A DNA stretch of 64,000 bases. It comes from Photobacterium leiognathi (GTDB taxonomy: Bacteria > Pseudomonadota > Gammaproteobacteria > Enterobacterales > Vibrionaceae). The position numbers and the translations under genes were made by a program. Shown piece after piece: positions 20,128-27,428 of the stretch. Positions within the stretch are counted from its first letter, which is position 1. Every line of letters begins with the position of its first letter. The notes beneath the pieces are model-generated. The model saw only the letters and a program-made list of their open reading frames with translations, had not been told where the DNA came from and did no database searches. The stretch is from assembly GCF_030685535.1 (NCBI RefSeq), contig NZ_CP131601.1, forward strand, positions 1,798,001-1,862,000. The letters run 5' to 3'.

Positions 20128-21666
20128 ATGAACAACACTTTATGGCTTCGTTGGCGACAGCCTTTAATCATTTTTATTTTGGTTTTACTGACCCTTTCAA
20201 TGATGCAGAATTTCATTAAATACGCATTGTTTGAACATGAGCTTAGTCACCGTGTTAACTTACCATTAGATGTTAACGATGCAAATGCCATTCTTATCAG
20301 TACAGCGATTAATAATCTATTGCCTGAACTATCAATGACATGCTCTGATGATGATATCGATGCGCTGCGCCTAGCAAATGACACTTCAACTAATATTCAA
20401 TTTTTGCAGTTAGTCACTACTGATAAGGGTTGTTCTATCTATGGCAATGTTGCACCTGTTGGTGATGATAGCCATGCAAGACATAAAATAACGGTAGGAA
20501 ATTTAACCATTTCTCCCTACACCAAGAACCGTGTAAAAGTGATCTATCATCTAAATAATGGCAGCTATGTGTTAGCTATATCAGAGCCATTTAGCCAATT
20601 TTTATATAGAAACCAAACAAATAAGCATAATATTGCTGTCTATTTGATCTACAAAGATCAACATATCCATTTACAAAGTAAAAAAAGCCTATCTGAAACA
20701 TATCAAGTATTTCAAAAGTCATTAACGCAAAATTTTATACTTCAAGTTTATGCCACAAAGAAAGGTATTGATGATCTAACAAAACCAGATATTGCATTTA
20801 TTAATCTATTCTTGGTACTCATATTATTCATTTTCAGCTTTTTACTGGGATTAAAAAACACTCACCAGAAAACTGTTAAATCAATGATTGAAATTGGGAT
20901 CCGTAAAAAGGAATTTATCCCTTATTATCAACCTATTATTAATAGCCTTTCAGGTGAAATTATAGGCTGTGAAACCTTATTACGTTGGCATAAATCTAAC
21001 GGTGATATCATACCGCCAAATGCCTTTATTGATATTGCTGAGAAGAACAAACAAATATACGAGATCACAGATCTACTTATTGATCAAGTTACTGCTGATA
21101 TTTCCAGTTTAAAAGGCCTTGATGATCAGTTTTATGCAAGTATTAACGTTCTACCACGTCAATTAGAGAATCAGACCTTTGCTACTAAGTTACTGCAAAA
21201 GCTATCTGAGCATGAGATGCCAAACCATCGTCTAGCGATTGAAGTGACTGAGAGCACTCCATTTACTGATCTCAAATCAGCTAAAAGTGTTATGCAGCGC
21301 TTAATCGATAATGATATTTCAATTAAATTAGACGATGCGAGTACCGGTTTTGGTGGTTTCAGCTACTTGCAACAACTGCCATTTAATACCCTGAAAATAG
21401 ACAAAATGTTTATTGATACCATTGGTACATGTGACGTTAAAGCTAACATATTAAATGCCATTATCACCTTTGGTAAGAAAGCGAAATTAACTATGATTGC
21501 TGAAGGCGTAGAAACATTAGACCAAGTAGAGTACCTAAGAGAGCAAGGTGTGTACCTTATTCAAGGGTTCGTGTACGCCAAACCTATGCCATTTGATGAA
21601 TTAAAAACATTTATTAATGCTTGTAAAAGTAATGATGATAACTGCCTTGCTTGTCGTTTAGACTAA
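20128..21666 (+). CDS. c-di-GMP phosphodiesterase with CSS sensor and EAL domain
   Basis: A 512-residue inner-membrane enzyme. One helix at residues ~12-30, a periplasmic domain with the CSS-type TCSDDDI motif and a second Cys (KGCSIYG), a second helix near 225-245, then an EAL domain. Catalytic EAL residues are kept in altered form: ETLLRW for EAL, INV, EVTES, LDDASTGFGG for DDFGTG, LKIDKMFI, AEGVET and QGF. The set of metal ligands and the catalytic Lys and Glu all look intact, so it should hydrolyse c-di-GMP to pGpG. CSS-domain enzymes respond to periplasmic thiol state and proteolysis in enterics. No GGDEF domain is present. Confidence 0.88.
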   Translation: MNNTLWLRWRQPLIIFILVLLTLSMMQNFIKYALFEHELSHRVNLPLDVNDANAILISTAINNLLPELSMTCSDDDIDALRLANDTSTNIQFLQLVTTDKGCSIYGNVAPVGDDSHARHKITVGNLTISPYTKNRVKVIYHLNNGSYVLAISEPFSQFLYRNQTNKHNIAVYLIYKDQHIHLQSKKSLSETYQVFQKSLTQNFILQVYATKKGIDDLTKPDIAFINLFLVLILFIFSFLLGLKNTHQKTVKSMIEIGIRKKEFIPYYQPIINSLSGEIIGCETLLRWHKSNGDIIPPNAFIDIAEKNKQIYEITDLLIDQVTADISSLKGLDDQFYASINVLPRQLENQTFATKLLQKLSEHEMPNHRLAIEVTESTPFTDLKSAKSVMQRLIDNDISIKLDDASTGFGGFSYLQQLPFNTLKIDKMFIDTIGTCDVKANILNAIITFGKKAKLTMIAEGVETLDQVEYLREQGVYLIQGFVYAKPMPFDELKTFINACKSNDDNCLACRLD

Positions 21667-21718
21667 AATAACAGAGCAATATATCGTCTGTATAAATACA
21701 ATAATTTAGATGTAAATA

Positions 21719-21753
21719 TACTCACTTTTCATTATAGGAAAGTGAGTTTTTTA
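21719..21753 (+). terminator. Terminator of the EAL gene
   Basis: ACTCACTTT / AAAGTGAGT stem followed by T6. The stretch from here to 22155 (about 400 bases) has only short frames without ribosome sites and no recognisable feature. Confidence 0.85.
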
Positions 21754-22155
21754 TATCATAAATATATAAACCACTATCAATAAGCCACACAGTTTTAGTA
21801 TCTTGATTTCATTTAAACAATAAAAAGAATAATCTTATTTAGTTGCAAATACTCAATAATATAAAGATTGAGTTCGATAATAATGGAAATAAATTATCGC
21901 AGGCACGCTATATTTCTTATTTAAAATATATGCTAAACCTATCCCCTTTAATTTATTACAGAGATTTATTCATCATCAAGTTTCGAAAGAGAGTAATAGT
22001 TAGTACCGTGATACATTTTAATTGCAAATGATATATATTCTCATTCAAAGATTTCAATTTTGGAATCTTTCTTTTGTTATTTAAATAACGCGGATAAAGA
22101 AAAAAAGAGTATATTGAAGTCATCAACGAAGTAGATATATTTATCACTAACCGTT

Positions 22156-22179
22156 TGCCATAAATAGACTTTTATGGCA
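22156..22179 (+). other. Perfect 9-bp hairpin directly before the riboswitch
   Basis: TGCCATAAA (22156-22164) pairs exactly with TTTATGGCA (22171-22179) around the loop TAGACT. The last base touches the first stem of the fluoride aptamer, so it may be a folding aid or part of the aptamer's 5' flank. Confidence 0.5.
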
Positions 22180-22236
22180 GGAGATGATGTTCCTCCTTTA
22201 ACCGCCTTTTCAAATAAAAGGATAATGACGTCTAAC
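22179..22236 (+). ncRNA. Fluoride riboswitch (crcB-type)
   Basis: The aptamer elements are all found in order. Stem 1 is AGGAG (22179-22183) with CTCCT (22193-22197). Its loop ATGATGTTC contains GATGTT (22186-22191), which can pair with GACGTC (22227-22232) to make the pseudoknot, including two G-U pairs. The linker TTTAACCG precedes stem 2, CCTTTT (22205-22210) with AAAAGG (22216-22221). Then comes TAATG before the pseudoknot strand, as in the family consensus. The first 27 bases resemble the E. coli crcB aptamer closely. Fluoride riboswitches turn genes on when fluoride enters the cell. The next gene on this strand starts 228 bases downstream; a weak hairpin (22242-22259) lies in between, but no terminator with a T run is visible. 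Confidence 0.82.
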
Positions 22237-22463
22237 AACATTCGGCTTTAAATAGTCGAGGACCGTGTATTTGTTTAAATGGATATTTTACAGTTCGAGT
22301 TAGAATTGTACTAATTTATGCATTCGTCGCGTTGTTATTTCATTTTTGTCCTCTTCTATTTTCTGCTCGATAAAGAATTATCAATTCAACACGGCTAAGC
22401 GTTATAACTCTCCCCTATTTTGAGTTTTATAATTCGCAACGCGGTGTCAAGTGAGGCAGAGCA

Positions 22464-23156
22464 ATGCAATACTCAACTGAAGTACAAAATATGTGTCCTA
22501 TCTCTCGTGGTCCTCGTCACGAGTCTGCACCAATTCCTGTTGAAGGTCGTTGGATCAATCCAAAAGACGTTATTGCAATTTCTGGTGTTAGTCACGGTGT
22601 TGGTGCTTGTGCGCCACAACAAGGTGCTGCAAAACTAACGCTAAATGTTAAAAACGGTATCATCGAAGAAGCACTAATCGAAACTATCGGTTGTTCTGGT
22701 ATGACTCACTCTGCGGCAATGGCTTCAGAGATCATCACTGGTAAAACAATCCTTGAAGCACTAAACACTGACCTAGTGTGTGATGCTATCAACGTTGCAA
22801 TGCGTGAAATCTTCCTTCAATACGTTTACGGTCGTACACAAACTGCATTCTCTCTAGACGGTCTACCAATTGGTGCTGGTCTTGAAGATCTAGGTAAAGG
22901 TCTACGTAGCCAAGTAGGTACACACTACGGTACACGTGAAAAAGGCCCTCGTTACATGGAGATGGCTGAAGGTTACGTTACTAAAATTGCACTAGATGAT
23001 AACGACGAAATCATCGGTTACCGCTTCGTTAACATCGGTAAGATGATGGAATCTATCGGTAAAGGTGTTCCAGCTGCAGACGCGATGGAACAAGCAACTG
23101 GTCAATATGGTCGTTTCGACGAAGCGGTTCGTACTATCGATCCTCGTCACGAATAA
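22464..23156 (+). CDS. NifU/IscU-like iron-sulfur scaffold protein paired with GGGtGRT
   Basis: A 230-residue soluble protein. Residues ~35-125 match the NifU/IscU scaffold fold: GACAPQQGAAKLTL (Cys49), ETIGCSGMTHSAAMASEIITGK (Cys77) and DLVCDAINVAM (Cys106), in the places where IscU has its three cluster cysteines. An extra Cys11 and a ~100-residue C-terminal extension (GTREKGPRYMEM..., RFVNIGKMMESIG) set it apart from IscU. The ribosome site GAGG lies 8-10 bases upstream. The gene is followed after 65 bases by the GGGtGRT gene, a pairing repeated in other bacteria. A fluoride riboswitch precedes it. Whether it carries a cluster is inferred, not shown; it is not the housekeeping IscU, as no isc genes adjoin. 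Confidence 0.8.
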   Translation: MQYSTEVQNMCPISRGPRHESAPIPVEGRWINPKDVIAISGVSHGVGACAPQQGAAKLTLNVKNGIIEEALIETIGCSGMTHSAAMASEIITGKTILEALNTDLVCDAINVAMREIFLQYVYGRTQTAFSLDGLPIGAGLEDLGKGLRSQVGTHYGTREKGPRYMEMAEGYVTKIALDDNDEIIGYRFVNIGKMMESIGKGVPAADAMEQATGQYGRFDEAVRTIDPRHE

Positions 23157-23221
23157 TCAGCCAAGCTGTTATCCATATATCTAATTAAACCTAATTTGCT
23201 AAATTTATTGAGGATTTTATC

Positions 23222-24226
23222 ATGGCTGCATTATTTGAAAGCTTTGATCGTCGTATCAACCAAATCACTCCAGTTCTAGAAAAATACGGTTTCGCATCAC
23301 TAGAAGAAGCACGTCAATACATCGAAGACAATGGTGTTCGTGCTTACGATATCGTGAAAGAAACACAACCTATCGCATTCGAAAACGCATCATGGGCTTA
23401 CGTGCTAGGTGCTGCTATTGCACTTAAAGAAGGCGCAAAAACAGCAGCAGAAGCCGCTGAATTCCTAGGTGAAGGTCTTCAAGCATTCTGTATTCCAGGA
23501 TCAGTTGCTGACCAACGTAAAGTAGGTCTAGGTCACGGTCGTCTAGGTGCTCGTCTACTAAGCAACGAAACACAATGTTTTGCATTCCTTGCAGGTCACG
23601 AATCTTACGCTGCTGCTGAAGGTGCAATCAAAATCGCACTAAACGCAAACAAAGTTCGTACTAACCCACTACGCGTTATTCTTAACGGTTTGGGTAAAGA
23701 TGCGGCTTACCTAATTGCACGTATCAACGGCTTTAACTATGTACAAACTCAGTTCAACTACACAACAGGTGAACTAGACGTGGTTAACGAGCGTCGTTTC
23801 TCACAAGGTACACGTGGCGAAATCAACTGTTACGGTGCTGACGATGTGCGTGAAGGTGTGGCAATTATGCACCGCGAAAACGTAGATATCTCTATTACTG
23901 GTAACTCTACCAACCCTACTCGTTTCCAACACCCAGTTGCTGGTACATACAAAAAAGAACGCCTAGAAGCAGGTCTTGACTACTTCTCAGTAGCTTCAGG
24001 CGGCGGTACTGGTCGTACACTACACCCAGATAACGTAGCTGCAGGTCCAGCTTCTTACGGTCTAACTGATACTATGGGTCGTATGCACTCTGACGCTCAG
24101 TTCGCAGGCTCCTCATCTGTACCGGCTCACGTTGAAATGATGGGTCTTATCGGTATGGGTAACAATCCAATGGTTGGTGCAACAGTAGCTGTTGCAGTAG
24201 CAATTGAGCAAGCGCAAAAAGCGTAA
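23222..24226 (+). CDS. GGGtGRT-family protein of unknown function
   Basis: A 334-residue soluble protein with the name-giving motif VASGGGTGRTLHPDN near residue 260. Other conserved-looking parts are GEGLQAFCIPGSVADQRKVGLGHGRLGARLL, ETQCFAFLAGHESYAAAEGAI, ITGNSTNPTRFQHPVAGTYKKE and MGLIGMGNNPMVGA. Three cysteines are present. The Gly-rich loops suggest nucleotide or phosphate binding, but no enzyme activity is known to me. The gene is certainly expressed well, judging from strong codon bias like that of ribosomal genes. It is second in the riboswitch-led operon and is closed by a terminator at 24262. Its constant partner is the NifU-like gene. Confidence 0.85.
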   Translation: MAALFESFDRRINQITPVLEKYGFASLEEARQYIEDNGVRAYDIVKETQPIAFENASWAYVLGAAIALKEGAKTAAEAAEFLGEGLQAFCIPGSVADQRKVGLGHGRLGARLLSNETQCFAFLAGHESYAAAEGAIKIALNANKVRTNPLRVILNGLGKDAAYLIARINGFNYVQTQFNYTTGELDVVNERRFSQGTRGEINCYGADDVREGVAIMHRENVDISITGNSTNPTRFQHPVAGTYKKERLEAGLDYFSVASGGGTGRTLHPDNVAAGPASYGLTDTMGRMHSDAQFAGSSSVPAHVEMMGLIGMGNNPMVGATVAVAVAIEQAQKA

Positions 24227-24261
24227 GCAGATAATTAAAAGCTTTATCTTCAAATAACGAC

Positions 24262-24300
24262 GAAAGGCGGGGTTTTAATCAACCTCGCCTTTATTTTTAT
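24262..24300 (+). terminator. Terminator after the GGGtGRT gene
   Basis: AAAGGCGGGGTT / AACCTCGCCTTT stem (one G-T pair), loop TTAATC, then a T-rich run. Confidence 0.85.
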
Positions 24301-24374
24301 CTGCTAATTCTTTATTTGTTGAATATAGATAAAAAATCTCTAAAATCCTCGGTACAAATGAAACTTGATAACAC

Positions 24375-24408
24375 TTATACCTATAAAAATGCAGGCTTAT
24401 AGGTATAA
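24375..24408. promoter_or_regulatory. Perfect 12-bp inverted repeat ahead of ppaC
   Basis: TTATACCTATAA (24375-24386) and its exact reverse complement TTATAGGTATAA (24397-24408) flank a 10-base spacer, 72 bases before the ppaC start. The right arm contains a good -10 box (TATAAT at its edge). It may be an operator or a leader hairpin. Confidence 0.6.
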
Positions 24409-24479
24409 TCGGTTGTAATTAAGTAATGTCGTATTACATCATCCAGTCTTGTACTGCATGATCGAGTTAAGGAAACATC

Positions 24480-25385
24480 ATGATCCAAGTAGTAGGTCAC
24501 AAAAATCCAGATAGTGATAGCATTTGTTCTGCACTAGTTTGTACAGCTCTTCTTAAGGCTCGCGGTCTTGAAGCAACTGCAATTCGTCAAGGCGAACTAA
24601 ACCGTGAAACTCAGCACATCCTAGAAGTGGCTGGCGTTACAGCACCTGAACTACGTACAAGCGTTGCTGGCGAGAAAGTATGGTTAGTTGACTACTCTGA
24701 TCTAGCTCAAGCACCTGATGATCTAGCAGAAGCTGAAGTTGTAGGTATTGTTGACCACCACCGTCTAGGTGACGTGATGACAATCAACCCACTAGAAGCT
24801 TGGATCTGGCCTGTAGGTTGTACTTGTACTGTACTATTCAACATGTTCAAGATCGAAGGTCACGAAATTACTCGTGAACTAGCGCTTCTTATGATGTCTG
24901 CAATCCTATCTGACACTGTTGGTTTCGCATCACCAACATGTACTCAAAAAGATAAAGACGCAGTGGCTGAGCTTGCTCAAATCGCTGACGTTCAAGATCT
25001 AGACGCATTCATCAAAGCACTACTAATCGCTAAGACTGACATCGAAGGTCTTTCTGCAGCTGAGCTAGTTGAAAAAGATCTTAAAGGCTACCCTTTCAAC
25101 AACCGTGATGTTGTTGTTGGTCAAATCGAACTTGCTACACTTGAGCAAGTAGAAGACATGATCGAAGCACTAGAAGCTGATCTACAGCGTCGTTGTGACG
25201 AAGAGAAACTAGCAATGGCTGCGCTAATGCTAACTGACATCACAACAAGCACTACTCGCCTACTTTACAAAGGTGAGTGGAACAACATCCTAGATACGCA
25301 CGCAAAAGACGGCGTTCTAATGATGGAAAATACGCTAAGCCGTAAGAAACAAGGCTGGCCTTGGCTACAAACTGTACTAGCTTAA
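24480..25385 (+). CDS. ppaC: Manganese-dependent inorganic pyrophosphatase (family II)
   Basis: Splits pyrophosphate to phosphate in the cytoplasm. The 301-residue protein has all DHH-superfamily signatures: VGHKNPDSDSI (metal ligands), GIVDHHRLGD (the DHH motif), SAILSDTVGF, and the C-terminal substrate motif SRKKQ near residue 291. No CBS or DRTGG regulatory insert is present. This class uses Mn and is distinct from the usual family I Ppa. It follows the fluoride riboswitch-led pair by 253 bases but has its own promoter region with a perfect inverted repeat. Pyrophosphatases are classic fluoride targets, and family II genes are among those found with fluoride riboswitches, so the shared neighbourhood fits a fluoride response. 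Confidence 0.95.
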   Translation: MIQVVGHKNPDSDSICSALVCTALLKARGLEATAIRQGELNRETQHILEVAGVTAPELRTSVAGEKVWLVDYSDLAQAPDDLAEAEVVGIVDHHRLGDVMTINPLEAWIWPVGCTCTVLFNMFKIEGHEITRELALLMMSAILSDTVGFASPTCTQKDKDAVAELAQIADVQDLDAFIKALLIAKTDIEGLSAAELVEKDLKGYPFNNRDVVVGQIELATLEQVEDMIEALEADLQRRCDEEKLAMAALMLTDITTSTTRLLYKGEWNNILDTHAKDGVLMMENTLSRKKQGWPWLQTVLA

Positions 25386-25415
25386 TCATCAAGTATTAGT
25401 ACAACGTAGTTAAAG

Positions 25416-25452
25416 AAAACGCGATATGAGGCAACTCTTATCGCGTTTTTTA
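25416..25452 (+). terminator. Terminator of ppaC
   Basis: AAAACGCGATA / TATCGCGTTTT stem with T6 tail; also usable by the convergent lipoprotein gene. Confidence 0.9.
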
Positions 25453-25459
25453 TTTATAG

Positions 25460-25771
25460 TTATTCTAACTCACCGAATGCGATACAAGAGGTAATACCAA
25501 GTAAAGCATTTCTCTCTGTCACATAATCAAAATTGGTTACATCAACAGACAATTTATCTGCAAGATTTTTTGATTCTTTCCTACATTTTATTAACAGACT
25601 CTTAGTATCAGGCACAAATTGATATTCTTGATATTGAATTGTTAATGTTTCTGAATCTAAGCTGTAATTAAGACCATCATCAGCATCTTTCATCTGTATC
25701 GCGTCATATTGGTGAGATGCACAACCATTTACAAATAACAAAATAAAAATTGAGAAATAGAACTTTTTCAT
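25460..25771 (-). CDS. Small lipoprotein, hypothetical
   Basis: A 103-residue protein with a lipoprotein signal: MKKFYFSIFILLFVNGC, where VNGC is the lipobox and Cys16 the lipidation site. The mature part is short, hydrophilic and has two further Cys (IKCRK, ITSCIAF) that could form a disulfide in the periplasm. I do not recognise the family. It converges on ppaC and is preceded on its strand by AT-rich DNA without other features. Confidence 0.6.
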   Translation of the reverse strand: MKKFYFSIFILLFVNGCASHQYDAIQMKDADDGLNYSLDSETLTIQYQEYQFVPDTKSLLIKCRKESKNLADKLSVDVTNFDYVTERNALLGITSCIAFGELE

Positions 25772-26146
25772 TTAGTTAGTCACACGTTAAAGTCCAAAAT
25801 AATTACTTATTAATTTCATAATACCGTCACTTATACTAGCGATATTTTGTATTCATTTGTTAACGTAAGACACCTAAAGACCACTCCAAATGTGGTTAAT
25901 AAAAATACTATAAAATATTCATCAGAACACAATTAGAGCAAATACTTTAATTTTTCGCTCATTTTATTTGTATAATAAATATACCCCACGGCTGATATAC
26001 AACCAAACAAACCTCATTTCTGTGACATTTCTCTAATTTTTCTTAGTATTCCTATTTGGTATACATATACTTCTCTCTCTAAAAATAATGCCGCCATTTA
26101 TCACACCAATGGCAGAGCAAGAAGCGAATAAAAAGAGAGACAGTCA
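25772..26146. other. 375-base AT-rich gap upstream of fadL
   Basis: Holds the promoter regions of the divergent lipoprotein and fadL genes. I see no clear FadR site, terminator or RNA structure. Confidence 0.4.
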
Positions 26147-27392
26147 ATGTCCATTAAAAAACGATACATAGCATGCGTAATTGGTACAGCCTTATCAAGT
26201 CAAGCCTATGCGGCTGGCTACCAAGTTTCAGAACATAGTGCTGTCGTTTTTAGGTCGAGCTTATGCTGTTGATGCTGCGGTTGCAGACACAGCAGCTGTG
26301 ATTGCAAGAAACCCTGCTGCAATGACACTTTTCAAAAAAGCAGAAGTCTCTGGCGTTATCAGCGTGATCAAACCTTCGGTTGATATTTATGATCACAGCT
26401 TTGGTCAAGGTGCGACCAACATCGCCCCTGTTAGCTTTATACCTGCAAGTTACTACGTTCAACCGATTAACGACAAAGTAGCCGTTGGTCTTGGACTTTT
26501 CAGTAATTACGGTGTAACAACTAAATACCCTAACGACTTCAATGCAGGTTCATTGGCTGGTAAAACCTCTCTTGAAACCATCAACTTTAATCCAAACATC
26601 GCTTACCGAGTAAACCAACATCTTAGCTTAGGTGCAGGTGTGAGCCTTGTTTACGCTAATGCTGAATTTGACCGTCGATTAGGTGCCCTTTCTCTAGCTG
26701 TACCTAATAGTCAACCAAGTGATCATGCCATTAACCTTAAAGGTAACAGTTGGGGCTGGGGTTGGAACATTGGCGCATTATATGAATTAGATCAAAACAA
26801 CCGCTTTGGTTTAAGTTACCGTTCACAAGTAGATCTTGATTTTGATGGTGACTTTACTGATTACTTAGGTCCAATCACGGGTAAACCACATAACACTGTT
26901 TCTGCTAACCTTTCGTTACCACTACCCGCTATTGCCGAATTTTCTGGCTTCCATCAATTAGATTCACAATGGGCTATCAGCTACAGCTTACAATGGACAC
27001 AATACAGTAAGTTCAAAGAAATTCGTGCCACCAGCGAACAATGTAAACCGGGTTATAACGGTCAAGCTGGCACATGCTTGCTGAAAAAAGAACACTATAA
27101 AAATACTTACCGTTGGGCTGTAGGTACAACTTACACCATGAACGATAAGTGGACATTACGTTACGGTTTCGCCCTTGATCAAAATGCTGGTCAAGCAACA
27201 TTAAGCATTCCAGATACTGATCGCTACTGGTACTCAGCAGGTGCTACTTACCACTTCAACCCAGATCTTTCAGTCGATATGGGTCTTTCATACATTCACA
27301 GTAAGAAAGCAACTTTTGTTGAAGATGGCAGTACCTTTACTTCTCGTGGTAAAGCCTACCTTGCTGCAGCACAGATCAACTACCGCTTTTAA
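26147..27392 (+). pseudogene. fadL: FadL/OmpP1-type outer-membrane fatty acid channel, frameshifted
   Basis: The gene starts at ATG 26147 with a normal signal peptide (MSIKKRYIACVIGTALSSQAYA) and the first mature residues AGYQVSEHSA, then runs into a TGA at about 26271. The rest of the barrel continues one frame over: LGRAYAVDAAVADTAAVIARNPAAM through to the terminal QINYRF. The switch point is at the T5 run at 26247-26251; removing one base would join the parts as ...EHSAVVLGRAYA. Two glycines usual in this N-terminal hatch (SGLGRAYAGDAA) appear as Val. FadL lets long-chain fatty acids cross the outer membrane. The next gene is volA, its usual Vibrio partner. Either a real pseudogene or a one-base sequence error. 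Confidence 0.85.
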
Positions 27393-27428
27393 TGCGTTGT
27401 CAGTTATTCATTATTTGGAATATATAAC

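Noticed and set aside
21843..22031. 62-codon plus-strand frame between the EAL gene and the riboswitch
   Set aside because: No ribosome site, very AT-rich codons, overlaps an equally long opposite frame; no recognisable protein text.
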